Origin: Thermoplasmata archaeon | GTDB lineage: Archaea > Thermoplasmatota > Thermoplasmata > Thermoplasmatales > Thermoplasmataceae | Length of the DNA stretch: 32,070 nt | Assembly: GCA_021821635.1 (NCBI GenBank) | Contig: JAKACH010000013.1 | Coordinates: forward strand, 1-32,070 | Reading direction: 5' to 3' | Shown here: in pieces, positions 8,357-17,113 of the stretch | Layout of the letters: every line of letters starts with the position of its first letter | How positions within the stretch are numbered: the first letter of the stretch is position 1 | Made by a program: the position numbers and the translations under genes | Notes under the pieces: generated by a model | Databases searched by the model: none | Told to the model about the DNA's origin: nothing | The model's input: the letters and a program-made list of their open reading frames with translations, nothing else

Positions 8357-9034
8357 TCAAAGTGTGTGCCAGTCAAGGCCAGAATCCTCGTAGGACTGTG
8401 GCTGGTATCCTGCCCATCTCTGTATGCCTCTTGAGTTTCGGTCTTCAAGCTCCACTCTTGGAGTATTCTTGCTGGCCAGATATGTTCCGGAGTAAATCCT
8501 GGTGTTGAAAGCCTCATTCAATCCCTCCTCGTTCTCTTTCAATTCTGAGTACACGCCGCCTGCATAGCTGAATGATATCAGTGTGAGGATTGAACTCGGA
8601 AGTATGAGCGTGAATGTCTGGACCAGGCCATATCCGGTATAAAGGTCATTGATAACAGACGAACTGGCGAATAGCTTGCTCTGTGCAAGTGCGGCAACTC
8701 CGCTTTCCATATATCTGCCAACCAGGCCAAGCCCGTTTGCATTGAACGGAATAAGCAGGTATGTCAGAAGTACGAAAACTGCGGTTGTGATAAGCGAAGC
8801 ATGCAGGGCTTTGACCGGGTTTCCTGATTTCCTGCCAGATATATACCCGGCAGCAGCCGGTCCGGCTATCGGTATCCACCAAAGGAGTATGGAAAAAACC
8901 ATTGAATAAAGCAAGCCTTTTTTAGTCGAGTATGCAAGTGATCTCTTTTTTGAGTTGCTTCTGAGCGTTGAAGTCACGGCTCTCGTATTGGCACTTCGCA
9001 TCTTCTCATCAAGGAAGCTTCTTTTGGTTATCAT
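8357..9034 (-). CDS. Membrane protein of unknown function with three or more transmembrane helices
   Basis: The frame opens at a TTG at 9058, but the ATG at 9034 (starting MITKRSFLDEK, 225 residues) is the better start. The N-terminal about 45 residues are polar and basic. Hydrophobic segments follow: one with the Gly/Ala-rich WIPIAGPAAAGYISGRKSGN hairpin (an arrangement seen in small archaeal DUF5518-like membrane proteins), a second ending TYLLIPF, and a third with FTLILPSSILTLISFSYAGG. The C-terminal about 55 residues are polar and presumably soluble. Basic residues at the N-terminus suggest that end is cytoplasmic. The function is unknown. It stands alone between serS and apgM on the same strand. 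Confidence 0.65.
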   Translation of the reverse strand: MITKRSFLDEKMRSANTRAVTSTLRSNSKKRSLAYSTKKGLLYSMVFSILLWWIPIAGPAAAGYISGRKSGNPVKALHASLITTAVFVLLTYLLIPFNANGLGLVGRYMESGVAALAQSKLFASSSVINDLYTGYGLVQTFTLILPSSILTLISFSYAGGVYSELKENEEGLNEAFNTRIYSGTYLASKNTPRVELEDRNSRGIQRWAGYQPQSYEDSGLDWHTL

Positions 9035-9106
9035 TATTGTCAGACAACATATTAGCAAAGGACTACTTAAGTTTTTCCATATACAAAGGGATTTTTCTAA
9101 TTAAAC

Positions 9107-10324
9107 TCAGGCTCCGTACTTTTCCAGTCTGTCTGACAACTGCAGGAGCATAGTCATTACATCACCACTCAGTAAATTAAAGCCTGTTGCACAACAATTT
9201 ACTTCATCGAACTGTCTGACATTATTCCTCCGCATTCCTCCCGTTGAGAACAATATGGGTACAGGGTCGCCTGAATGTTCCATAGAACTGCACGGCGTAC
9301 TGTGGTCTCCAGTGACGCATGTAACAACGCTATCTCCCAGGTCAACCAACTGTCCAAGTGCAGCGTCAATCTTTTCTATGACGTCTTTTTTCAACAGAGG
9401 ATCGCCATCATGACCTGCTATATCCGGTGCCTTGATGTTCACTATCACAAAATCATGTGAACTGAGCGCCCTGACTGCAGCTTTCACTATACCGTTGTAA
9501 TCTGTGTCGACCCTCCCGGTAGCTCCCGCGTGCTTCAAGAGATCCAGCCCAGCAAGGTTACCTATGCCCGTGATAAGCGGTATTCCAGCCAGGCATGCAC
9601 CTTTCAGTCCGTATTTTTCACCGAACGGTTGAAGTCTTGGCGTTATACCGGCACCCCTCAGCAACAGTTCATTTGCTGCAGGCTTACCTCTGCTTTCCCT
9701 GTCTGCATTTTCAGGACTGCTGTCGAGTATGGTTCTCACTCTGTCAAGATATTCATTGACAAGATCCGCAGTGTGCCTTGCGCTTTCGTCAAGTGGCTGC
9801 ACTTTTCTCGGAGCCTTTCCCTGCTCATGCGGATCAGAATCGCTAATCTCCGGAGATAGACCCTTTCCCCTGATAACGAGTGCGGCTCGGTGTTCTACGC
9901 CCTCCTTGACAATGAATTCAGCACCGTTCATTGAAAAGGAGATCTTTTTGGCAAGGGATCCGGATTCAGGTATATCCCTGCCTGCCCTGCGATCAACAAT
10001 AACTCCATCCCCGCTCCTGGTTGCGAAATTTGCCCTGAATGCAATGTCTCCAGGCTCAGCAACTATACCAAGGCCCATCGCCTCAAAAGGTCCTCTTCCG
10101 GTATACACTTTATCAGGATCATAACCCAGCAGCGAAAGATGAGAGGTGTCAGATCCGCAGACCAGTCCTTTCCTGACAGGATACATCATTCCTCCAAGTC
10201 CGGCCCGTACGAGTGCATTAAGATTCGGCCTGTAAGCGGCCTGCAAGGGAGTTTCACCGTTGAGCAGTGAATTTGGTCTGTCGCCGAGCCCGTCAAGCAC
10301 AAAGAGAAGAAGCTTTTTCATCAT
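9107..10324 (-). CDS. apgM: 2,3-bisphosphoglycerate-independent phosphoglycerate mutase, archaeal type
   Basis: ApgM interconverts 3-phosphoglycerate and 2-phosphoglycerate in glycolysis and gluconeogenesis. The 405-residue protein belongs to the alkaline phosphatase superfamily and shows its metal-binding and catalytic elements: FVLDGLGDRP at the N-terminus, GSDTSHLSLLGYDP with the catalytic Ser region, GRGPFEAMG, and C-terminal IAGHDGDP and VTGDHSTPC. The length matches archaeal ApgM. The second Met (10321) is an alternative start. A TATA-like ctttaaa (minus strand) lies about 20-25 bases upstream. It is divergent from mcm, with 118 bases between. In a non-phosphorylative Entner-Doudoroff organism it would mainly serve gluconeogenesis and serine supply (inference). 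Confidence 0.95.
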   Translation of the reverse strand: MMKKLLLFVLDGLGDRPNSLLNGETPLQAAYRPNLNALVRAGLGGMMYPVRKGLVCGSDTSHLSLLGYDPDKVYTGRGPFEAMGLGIVAEPGDIAFRANFATRSGDGVIVDRRAGRDIPESGSLAKKISFSMNGAEFIVKEGVEHRAALVIRGKGLSPEISDSDPHEQGKAPRKVQPLDESARHTADLVNEYLDRVRTILDSSPENADRESRGKPAANELLLRGAGITPRLQPFGEKYGLKGACLAGIPLITGIGNLAGLDLLKHAGATGRVDTDYNGIVKAAVRALSSHDFVIVNIKAPDIAGHDGDPLLKKDVIEKIDAALGQLVDLGDSVVTCVTGDHSTPCSSMEHSGDPVPILFSTGGMRRNNVRQFDEVNCCATGFNLLSGDVMTMLLQLSDRLEKYGA

Positions 10325-10410
10325 GTTGAAAGCATTTGAAGGTTTAAAGTTATTTTTTTATCTGCATTAAATAACTGAAATTAAATATGTTATACATTAT
10401 GTAGCGAACT

Positions 10411-10419
10411 TTTTAAATT
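10411..10419 (+). promoter_or_regulatory. TATA box of mcm
   Basis: The ttttaaatt is centred about 28 bases before the ATG at 10443, the archaeal spacing for a leaderless mRNA. The divergent apgM promoter lies in the same 118-base gap. Confidence 0.5.
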
Positions 10420-10442
10420 GCCCTATTGCTTAGACCATAGAC

Positions 10443-13100
10443 ATGATCATAGGAGATTCCGAAACTGTCTCCTCATACAAGAACCAGTGGGACCGTTTTT
10501 TTGATAAGTTTGGATACAGAGACAAGATAACAAAGCTCAGGGATTTTTACCCCGATCAGAAGTCGCTCAGTGTGCCTTACCAGGAGATAGCTAACTTCGA
10601 TAATGACTTCGCAACCTCCCTGAAAGACAACCCTGCGATCTGCATCAGGGCGGGAGAGGATCTAATCAAGTCTTTCCTCGAGTCCAGCAAGGATTTCGAG
10701 TCAAAGAGGATCAACATTCGCATAACTAGTTTGCCGGAAAAAGATTTCAGCATTGAGATACGGGACATAAGAAGCGACAGGATCGGAAAGCTGATCAGCG
10801 TTTCAGGCATAGTTCGAAAAAACACAGAGGTACTACCAAGGATACAACTAGCTGTTTTTCAGTGCTCAAAATGTGCCAGCCTGACGTCACTCGAGCAGAG
10901 CCGTGGTAAACTTGAGGAACCATCAAGATGCGAATCATGTGGCGAGGAAAGGCCCAAGATACGGTTCAAGCTCATGCCCGAGTTATGCGAATTCGTAGAC
11001 TACCAGAAGATAGAGCTCCAGGAAAACCCGGAGACAATAGAGGGCGGGGCACAGCCACAGAGAATTTCTGTCGTCCTTGAGGATGACATAACCGGCTTCA
11101 TTTTCCCAGGTGACAGGATTACAATAGACGGCATACTAATGTCAGAGCAGAAGAGGTCTGGAAACCTGCTGCTGACAGAGTTCGCCACACATCTTTATGC
11201 GCTGAGCTTCTCGAAAGAGACAAAGGAGATTGAAACACTAAACATAACGCCTGAGGAGGAAGCGCAGATCATTGAGCTTTCCAAATCAGACAATGTACTT
11301 GATAAATTCACAAAATCCATTGCACCATCGATCTACGGCCATGAGGATATAAAAAGAACACTTGCTCTGCAGATGTTCGGCGGCATAAGGAAAATAATGA
11401 AGGATGGGACAAAGATCAGGGGCGACATACACATTCTGCTGGTGGGAGACCCTGGTACTGCAAAATCCCAGCTTCTGAGATTCATGGCTGATATTTCCCC
11501 TAGAGGAGTTTTGGCGCTTGGTAAAGGTGCAAGTGCAGCAGGCTTGACGGCAGCAGCTGTGAGAGACGAATTCGGTGAAGGAAGGTGGACACTCGAGGCC
11601 GGAGTTCTTGTTCTGGCAAACAACGGTCTTGCCGCAATAGATGAGCTTGACAAGATGGATCCGCAGGATACAGGAGCAATGCATGAGGCCATGGAACAGC
11701 AATCATTTGCCTATGATACTGCCATACAGCTTGGGGACGGATCCACGATGCGGATAGGTGAATTCGTTGATTCAATGATCGAAAACAACCCTCACAGGGT
11801 AGAAGCCGGCAAAGATTGCCAAATACTCGAAGTGGAGGAAAAAATTGTGGTGCCGACATCCGATTTTGAAGGCAGCGGCTTCACCTCAATACGACAGGTG
11901 AGCAGGCATCTGGCTCCGCACGAAATGATTAAAATCGAGGTCGAAGACGGTTCCTCAGTGGAGGTGACGGCAAATCATCCATTCTGGGTTGTCAAAAACG
12001 GATCACTTCAGCTTGTGGATGCAGACCAGGTAACTGATTCAGACTATGTGATATCAACTTTATCCAAAGATAATGGGAATGAAGCGATGGACTATCTTGA
12101 GAGCCTTGTCTCTGGAACAAGGGCAAGAAGATGGTTCCGTGACCTCACACTGAAGCGGATATCTAGGATCTCAAAGGTTTCTTACTCGCGGAAATGGGTT
12201 TACGATATAGCAGTTTCAGACAACAGCACGTTCGCCAACAGCGACATGGTGCTTCACAATTCCATTACCATATCCAAGGCTGGAATAATGGCAACTTTGA
12301 GAGCAACCTGTTCAGTGCTGGCAGCCGCAAACCCGACCTTCGGGAAGTACAATGCCAATCTTCCACTGTCGGAACAGACAAAATTCCCTCTGCCTCTTCT
12401 CTCCAGGTTTGATGTCATTTTCAAGCTTGTGGACAGGGTCTCAGACGATGTTGACTACCGGCTCGCAAACCATATACTGAAAACTCACAAGGTGGGTGAA
12501 ATATACAGGGGAATGGAGTCAAACGAAATATCTGACTATACAATATCTGAGGAGAACGACCTTATACCGCAGATTGAGAAGAACCTTATGAGAAAGTACG
12601 TTTCATACTCAAGAAGCAAGGTTTTTCCCAGACTTTCTGACCAGGCAATAGATCTCATAAGGAATGATTACGTAAGGACAAGGAAGAGGAGCACTCCCGA
12701 TACCACACCCATAACACCAAGGCAGCTTGAATCAATTATCAGGCTGGCAGAGGCATCGGCAAAGTCACGTCTTTCTGCAGTTGTCACAAGAGAGGATGCT
12801 CTTCTCGCTATAGAAATAATAACCAGTTATCTCGAAAACGTATCAAGCGTGGATGGAGTCATAGATACCAACATCATAATGACTGGAACGACCTCAAGGC
12901 AGAGGGGAGAGCTTGAGAGCGTCTTCCTGATAATAAAGGAACTGTTGAAGGAATCAAATTACGCTGAGGTATCCGACGTAATAGCGGAGGGAAAGCTCAG
13001 GGGGCTTGACGAGAACAAGATAAGGGGAATAATCTCGAAGCTGAAATCCGATGGGCAGATTTACGAGCCATTCGACAACAAGCTCAAGGTGGTATCCTGA
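10443..13100 (+). CDS. mcm: Replicative MCM helicase precursor containing a mini-intein
   Basis: MCM is the hexameric DNA helicase of archaeal replication. The precursor is 885 residues; without the intein it is 699, the usual archaeal length. The N-terminal domain has a C-x2-C...C-x2-C zinc site (Cys141, 144, 163, 166). The AAA+ core has Walker A GDPGTAKS at 335-342, Walker B DELDKMD at 400-406, and the arginine-finger element LLSRFDVIF. A winged-helix domain closes the protein. Residues 421-606 are an in-frame intein placed just after HEAMEQQ, in the helix-2 insert region of the ATPase, so helicase activity needs splicing. The stop overlaps the ATG of the DUF424 gene by 1 base. Confidence 0.97.
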   Translation: MIIGDSETVSSYKNQWDRFFDKFGYRDKITKLRDFYPDQKSLSVPYQEIANFDNDFATSLKDNPAICIRAGEDLIKSFLESSKDFESKRINIRITSLPEKDFSIEIRDIRSDRIGKLISVSGIVRKNTEVLPRIQLAVFQCSKCASLTSLEQSRGKLEEPSRCESCGEERPKIRFKLMPELCEFVDYQKIELQENPETIEGGAQPQRISVVLEDDITGFIFPGDRITIDGILMSEQKRSGNLLLTEFATHLYALSFSKETKEIETLNITPEEEAQIIELSKSDNVLDKFTKSIAPSIYGHEDIKRTLALQMFGGIRKIMKDGTKIRGDIHILLVGDPGTAKSQLLRFMADISPRGVLALGKGASAAGLTAAAVRDEFGEGRWTLEAGVLVLANNGLAAIDELDKMDPQDTGAMHEAMEQQSFAYDTAIQLGDGSTMRIGEFVDSMIENNPHRVEAGKDCQILEVEEKIVVPTSDFEGSGFTSIRQVSRHLAPHEMIKIEVEDGSSVEVTANHPFWVVKNGSLQLVDADQVTDSDYVISTLSKDNGNEAMDYLESLVSGTRARRWFRDLTLKRISRISKVSYSRKWVYDIAVSDNSTFANSDMVLHNSITISKAGIMATLRATCSVLAAANPTFGKYNANLPLSEQTKFPLPLLSRFDVIFKLVDRVSDDVDYRLANHILKTHKVGEIYRGMESNEISDYTISEENDLIPQIEKNLMRKYVSYSRSKVFPRLSDQAIDLIRNDYVRTRKRSTPDTTPITPRQLESIIRLAEASAKSRLSAVVTREDALLAIEIITSYLENVSSVDGVIDTNIIMTGTTSRQRGELESVFLIIKELLKESNYAEVSDVIAEGKLRGLDENKIRGIISKLKSDGQIYEPFDNKLKVVS
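11703..12260 (+). other. Mini-intein within MCM (186 residues, no homing endonuclease)
   Basis: The intein is an in-frame protein-splicing element. It begins at Ser421 (SFAYDTAIQLGDGSTMRIGE, block A) and has a block B TxxH motif, VTANHPFWV. Its C-terminal blocks are KWVYDIAVSDNSTFANSDM and VLHN, and the extein resumes with Ser607 (SITISKAGI). The penultimate His and terminal Asn needed for Asn cyclisation are present, as is a Ser at position +1. Residue 1 is Ser rather than the more common Cys. Only about 185 residues separate the splice sites, too short for a LAGLIDADG endonuclease, so it is no longer able to home by itself. Joining the exteins restores the conserved HEAMEQQ-SITISKAGI sequence of MCM. 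Confidence 0.93.
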
Positions 13101-13405
13101 TGCCTGCAATCGTCATGAAACTTACAAAGGTAGGTGAGGAGAACCTTCTTGCAGCCACGGAACTTCGGCTCCTAAACAAGACCTTCAGGGAACGCAATCT
13201 CCACATAACAGTGACGGAGAACTTCTACGGCACAATGAGAGTATCGATTGATGTATTCAGATCTGCGCTTCGGATCTGCACAATTGCAAACCTGGTCGGC
13301 AAAACAGTGACAGACGAGGCCATTAAGTTAGGCATGATCGATCCGGAGAACATAATCACGATCGATGGGATTCCCTATGCCCAATATGCCAAGATAACTA
13401 ATTGA
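13100..13405 (+). CDS. DUF424 family protein
   Basis: This is a small archaeal protein of 101 residues. Family features visible are the LLNKTFRERNLHITVTENFYG segment near residues 25-45 and the long central helix containing ANLVGKTVTDEAIKLGMIDPENI. The function of DUF424 is unknown, although members are widely conserved in archaea and often sit beside replication or translation genes. The ATG overlaps the mcm stop by 1 base, so it is co-translated with mcm. An in-frame ATG at 13115 is an alternative start. The next gene begins 5 bases after the stop. Confidence 0.85.
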   Translation: MPAIVMKLTKVGEENLLAATELRLLNKTFRERNLHITVTENFYGTMRVSIDVFRSALRICTIANLVGKTVTDEAIKLGMIDPENIITIDGIPYAQYAKITN

Positions 13406-13410
13406 TCAAG

Positions 13411-14082
13411 ATGGCCAGTGAAGAATATGTCAGAGAGGTATTTGGCAGCATACATAGCAAATATGACCTGATTGACAGCATCATAAGCTTCGGGATGGAT
13501 GAATCCTGGCGCAATATGATGATCAGGATAATAGATGGTGATTCTCTTCATGATATATTGGACTGCGGGGCTGGAACAGGTAAGCTTTCAAGGAAGCTGA
13601 TAGAAAGATTTCCACGCGCCAACGTAACTGCTCTTGACATCTCAGGCGAGATGCTGTCCTTCATACATGACAGGAGGATAAGAACGGTAACGGCGTCAGC
13701 AATGGATATACCGTTTAAAGACGAAAGTTTTGATCTCGTAACATCGGCATTCCTCACAAGGAATGTTCCAGACAGGAATGCTTATTTCTCAGAGGTAAGG
13801 CGGCTGCTCCGCCCTGCTGGCCAGTTCATAAATCTGGATATTCACCTGCCTGAAAAACCGGTTCTCAGGGAATTGTTCTCTCTTTATTTTCTAAAGCTTG
13901 TGCCTGTGTTTGGGGACATGATCTCCCGTTCCAGCTCATACACATACCTTTCTGGATCAGTCAGAAACTTTGTCCCTCCTCATAAGTTATCTGCAGAGAT
14001 AATTCAAGCAGGCTTTTCACTTGCTTACCTTCGTACCAGGGCTATCGGTTCGATATCCATCGCGAAATACTTAAAAAAATAA
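13411..14082 (+). CDS. UbiE/MenG-like SAM-dependent methyltransferase
   Basis: This is a class I methyltransferase of 223 residues. The UbiE family N-terminus is visible (YDLIDSIISFGMDESWR, near residues 15-31), then motif I LDCGAGTGKLS, motif II ALDISGEML, and the family motif AFLTRNVPDR where the typical sequence is GLRNVxD. The C-terminal SSYTYLSGSVRNFVPP also matches UbiE. The likely role is methylation of the menaquinone-type quinone ring, or of a related membrane redox carrier; the substrate is an inference. The frame opens at TTG 13402, but ATG 13411 is the better start. It follows the mcm-DUF424 run closely. The last codons lie in an inverted repeat at 14067-14086. Confidence 0.85.
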   Translation: MASEEYVREVFGSIHSKYDLIDSIISFGMDESWRNMMIRIIDGDSLHDILDCGAGTGKLSRKLIERFPRANVTALDISGEMLSFIHDRRIRTVTASAMDIPFKDESFDLVTSAFLTRNVPDRNAYFSEVRRLLRPAGQFINLDIHLPEKPVLRELFSLYFLKLVPVFGDMISRSSSYTYLSGSVRNFVPPHKLSAEIIQAGFSLAYLRTRAIGSISIAKYLKK

Positions 14083-14086
14083 GTAT
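14067..14086. promoter_or_regulatory. Perfect 7-bp inverted repeat ahead of the trp promoter
   Basis: ATACTTA at 14067-14073 and TAAGTAT at 14080-14086 are separated by six A bases. The repeat spans the stop codon of the methyltransferase gene and ends about 23 bases before the trp TATA box. It could be an operator for the trp operon or part of the 3' end of the upstream transcript. No regulator gene is visible nearby. Confidence 0.35.
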
Positions 14087-14108
14087 GCATTAATAATATA
14101 CACTAATG

Positions 14109-14118
14109 CTTATATATA
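14109..14118 (+). promoter_or_regulatory. TATA box of the trp operon
   Basis: The strong cttatatata is centred about 24 bases before the trpB2 ATG at 14138. This places the transcription start at or very near the ATG, so the operon mRNA is probably leaderless at its first gene and has no room for a leader-peptide attenuator. Confidence 0.65.
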
Positions 14119-14137
14119 CACATCCACTTCCGAAGGC

Positions 14138-15388
14138 ATGTATCAATCCAGGGAGCAGGATATCTTACCGGAGTACTGGTATAACGTAGTACCTGACCTT
14201 CCGGAACAGCTTTCCCCTCCAAAGGACAGCAACAGGGATTCTTCCTCTATAGAGATGCTGAACCGAATTCTTCCGAAGAAGCTTCTTGAGCAGGAATTCT
14301 CTTTTAAGCGCAGGGAAAAAATTCCTGATGAGGTAATGGAACTTTACCACCAGATAGGAAGGCCAACTCCCCTTGTCCGAGCCATAAACCTTGAAAAAAA
14401 ACTTGGATACTCAGGGAAGATATATTTCAAATACGAAGGTGCTACAGTTACAGGATCGCACAAGATCAACACCGCTCTTCCACAGGCATTCTACGCTGCA
14501 AACGAAGGGGTGCAGGAGGTCGTTACCGAGACGGGGGCGGGACAGTGGGGAACGGCCACGGCTCTGGCAGCATCACTGAACGGAATGCGAAGCAAGGTCT
14601 TCATGGTCAGGACAAGCTTCAACCAGAAGCCATTGAGAAAGCAGATAATGGAGATATATGGAGCCAACGTCGTTGCTAGCCCGTCCATTGAAACCGAGTT
14701 CGGTCGAAAGACGCTTTCAGAACGTGCTGATCATCCCGGTTCCCTCGGAATTGCAATCAGTGAAGCAGTTGAATATGCGCTTGACAGAGATTTGAAGTAC
14801 CTGCTGGGAAGCGTGATGAACTCTGTTATAACGCACCAGAGCATAATCGGCCTCGAGACTGCCAGGCAGCTGGAGATTGAGGGGGAAGAGGCCGATGTTA
14901 TGATAGGATGCGTGGGCGGAGGCAGCAACTTTTCCGGTTTTGTGTTTCCATTCATATCCGGAAAAGCTGAAATGATAGCCTCTACAGCCGAAGAGGTACC
15001 AAAGTTCACGCATGGTAAATTCGGCTATGACTTCATCGATACAGCAGGAATCCTCCCGCAGCTGAAGATGTTCAGCCTGGGCGCAGGTTTTGTCCCTCCA
15101 GGCATATACGCAGGCGGCCTCAGATATCATGGTGCTGCCCCTGCGCTCTCGATGCTGGTCCATTCAGGAAGGATAAGTGCCGAGGACGTCGGTGAGGACG
15201 AAGTCCTCGCGGCTATGCGCCTGTTCGCAGCCACCCAGGGAATTATTCCTGCACCAGAATCTGGTCATGCCATTGCGTCGGCTATTCGATACGCAAAGCG
15301 GGAACAACAGTCAAGAAAGAATATCATCGTCAATGTCAGTGGCCATGGCCTTCTTGATCTTTCAATTTTCAGCAGAGGACAAAAATGA
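14138..15388 (+). CDS. trpB2: Tryptophan synthase beta chain, TrpB2 type
   Basis: TrpB joins indole and serine to make tryptophan with pyridoxal phosphate. At 416 residues and with an extended N-terminus (YWYNVVPDLP and following), this is the TrpB2 branch, not the classic TrpB1. The PLP lysine is Lys109 in GSHKINTA, followed by ETGAGQWGTA and the phosphate-binding GCVGGGSNF. SGHGLLDL near the C-terminus completes the PLP site. Unusually for TrpB2, it sits in the trp operon directly before trpA (4-base ATGA overlap). That is the arrangement described for the thermophilic archaeal TrpB2 that works with or replaces TrpB1. No TrpB1 is present in the window. Confidence 0.93.
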   Translation: MYQSREQDILPEYWYNVVPDLPEQLSPPKDSNRDSSSIEMLNRILPKKLLEQEFSFKRREKIPDEVMELYHQIGRPTPLVRAINLEKKLGYSGKIYFKYEGATVTGSHKINTALPQAFYAANEGVQEVVTETGAGQWGTATALAASLNGMRSKVFMVRTSFNQKPLRKQIMEIYGANVVASPSIETEFGRKTLSERADHPGSLGIAISEAVEYALDRDLKYLLGSVMNSVITHQSIIGLETARQLEIEGEEADVMIGCVGGGSNFSGFVFPFISGKAEMIASTAEEVPKFTHGKFGYDFIDTAGILPQLKMFSLGAGFVPPGIYAGGLRYHGAAPALSMLVHSGRISAEDVGEDEVLAAMRLFAATQGIIPAPESGHAIASAIRYAKREQQSRKNIIVNVSGHGLLDLSIFSRGQK

Positions 15389-16125
15389 AGTCACGGCTTC
15401 TTGTTTACCTGACTCTCGGGTTTCCTGACAATGAATTCGTGGAAGATTTTGTCCGGACCGTTCCGGATGGGATTGTGGATGGCTTTGAACTCGGCCTCCC
15501 ATCATCAGATCCAAGATATGACGGCCCTAAGATACGGTCAACGCATGGAAACAGGAACCATTTCAACCTGGATAAAATGGACGGGATCCTTCGGATCTGC
15601 AGCGATCGGAAAATACGTGTGAATGTGCTCTCGTATTATTCGGACATAGGAAATAGCGAGAGCTCAAATTTGCTGGCCCTCTCAGATCGCTCTGTGCATG
15701 AGATGATTGTGCCGGACCTGCTGATAGATTATGCTGAAGTTGCTGATGCCTTTATCTCAAGACTCAAGGAGACCGGCATCTCCTTGATACCTTTCTTCAA
15801 TGCTGCTACGCCTGACAGGGTCATAGAGAAATATGTGAACAAGACGTGCTCCTGGATTTATTACGGCTTGCAGCCATCTACAGGGATCAATGTACCCGTA
15901 AACATTTCTGATGTCGTGGAAAGAGCAAAATCTGTCATACCCGAAAGGGACATAATCTTTGGTTTTGGCATCAGAAACGGTGGCGATGCGATGGAGATAA
16001 TAAGGGCAGGAGGGCATGGAATCGCAATCGGATCTGCGATTGTAGATGATCTTGCCAGGCATGATAAGGCAGCAGCAATCCAGAAGATCCTGGAATATAG
16101 GGAGGCGATAGACAGTGCTGTATGA
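15385..16125 (+). CDS. trpA: Tryptophan synthase alpha chain
   Basis: TrpA splits indole-3-glycerol phosphate into indole and glyceraldehyde 3-phosphate and hands indole to TrpB. This is a TIM barrel of 246 residues, shorter than bacterial TrpA (about 265). The catalytic acids are kept: Glu35 in FELGLPSSDP and Asp46 in RYDGPKI. The C-terminal phosphate-binding GFGIRNGGDA and GGHGIAIGSAIV elements are present. The N-terminus is trimmed to SRLLVYLTLGFP. Sequence outside these motifs is divergent, perhaps to fit the TrpB2 partner (inference). It overlaps trpB2 by 4 bases and trpD by 11. Confidence 0.92.
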   Translation: MKSRLLVYLTLGFPDNEFVEDFVRTVPDGIVDGFELGLPSSDPRYDGPKIRSTHGNRNHFNLDKMDGILRICSDRKIRVNVLSYYSDIGNSESSNLLALSDRSVHEMIVPDLLIDYAEVADAFISRLKETGISLIPFFNAATPDRVIEKYVNKTCSWIYYGLQPSTGINVPVNISDVVERAKSVIPERDIIFGFGIRNGGDAMEIIRAGGHGIAIGSAIVDDLARHDKAAAIQKILEYREAIDSAV

Positions 16126-17113
16126 CATAGAAATACTGATAGATGGTAGGGACCTGAACGAACAGCATGCATTTGACCTGATGAAGACACTGATATCATC
16201 GGGCACCGATCTAGAGAAAACTGTGTTCCTCCTGGCGGTACACATGAAGGGCATGATCGGCCAGGAACTTACTGGTTATGCGAATGCGGTGCGTTCTGAG
16301 GCAAAGATAAGTATGATTCCTGATACGAGCGATATCGTAGGTACCGGGGGAGACGGTATGCATACAATAAATGTAAGCACAGCAGCCTCCATCCTTTGCG
16401 CTGGAATGGGACTCAGGATGGCAAAGCATGGTAACAGGGCGATTACAAGCCCTCAGGGCAGTGCCGACATACTGGCCCGCATGAACTACAGGTTCGAGAA
16501 GAGCCAGATGGAACTGGAGGATCACCTGGATCGCACAAACTTTGCATTCCTGCTTGCTCCACACTACAACGAAGCATTCGCCAAGTTCTTTCCTGCACGT
16601 AAAATGCTGACCTTCAGGACTGTCATGAACTACATGGGACCGATTACAAACCCTGCCGACCCTGAGAGGCTCGTCATAGGAACATCTGATCCCTCAACCT
16701 GCGACCTTTATTCCGATTATCTTTCAATCAGGAAAAAAAAGGGTTTTATCGTAAATGCTTCAGATGGAATGGATGAGATTTCTCCAATCTCCCCATCAAG
16801 AGCAATAATGGTAGATGGCGGAAGGAGAGAGTTCACCGTCGATCCGAAAGAGTTCGGGGTGCCTTCAATGCAGTACAGTCAGATAACTTTCCCTGATCCT
16901 GAAAGGAACAGGCACATGCTTCAGGAAGGTCTTTTCGGTCGTGACGAGCGCATAGCGGCATTCATCGCACTGAACGCTTCCCCAGTCCTGGTACTGAATA
17001 ATGCAGCTTCGTCCCTGGAAGAAGGCTACAGCCTGGCATTGAAAGAGATTAACGCCGGGACAGGAAAAAAATCATTCAAGCGCATATCAGGAGGACTTGA
17101 TAGGCTTGCATGA
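16115..17113 (+). CDS. trpD: Anthranilate phosphoribosyltransferase
   Basis: TrpD transfers phosphoribose from PRPP to anthranilate, the second step from chorismate to tryptophan. The 332-residue protein shows the helical N-terminal domain and the PRPP and metal motifs: IVGTGGDGMHTINVSTAASI, KHGNRAITSPQGSADIL, and the anthranilate-side FFPARKMLTFRTVMNYMGPITNPADP. The start is GTG, overlapping trpA by 11 bases. The end overlaps the trpF start. It is not fused to TrpG, unlike some relatives. Confidence 0.95.
   Translation: MLYDIEILIDGRDLNEQHAFDLMKTLISSGTDLEKTVFLLAVHMKGMIGQELTGYANAVRSEAKISMIPDTSDIVGTGGDGMHTINVSTAASILCAGMGLRMAKHGNRAITSPQGSADILARMNYRFEKSQMELEDHLDRTNFAFLLAPHYNEAFAKFFPARKMLTFRTVMNYMGPITNPADPERLVIGTSDPSTCDLYSDYLSIRKKKGFIVNASDGMDEISPISPSRAIMVDGGRREFTVDPKEFGVPSMQYSQITFPDPERNRHMLQEGLFGRDERIAAFIALNASPVLVLNNAASSLEEGYSLALKEINAGTGKKSFKRISGGLDRLA

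Noticed and set aside
11286-11859. Several minus-strand frames opposite the MCM ATPase region
   Set aside because: They mirror the conserved Walker A/B coding region and lack any domain of their own.
14138-15388. Possible reading of the PLP enzyme as threonine synthase or serine dehydratase
   Set aside because: The GSHKIN lysine motif, ETGAGQWG and the SGHG ending are TrpB features, and it is coupled to trpA.
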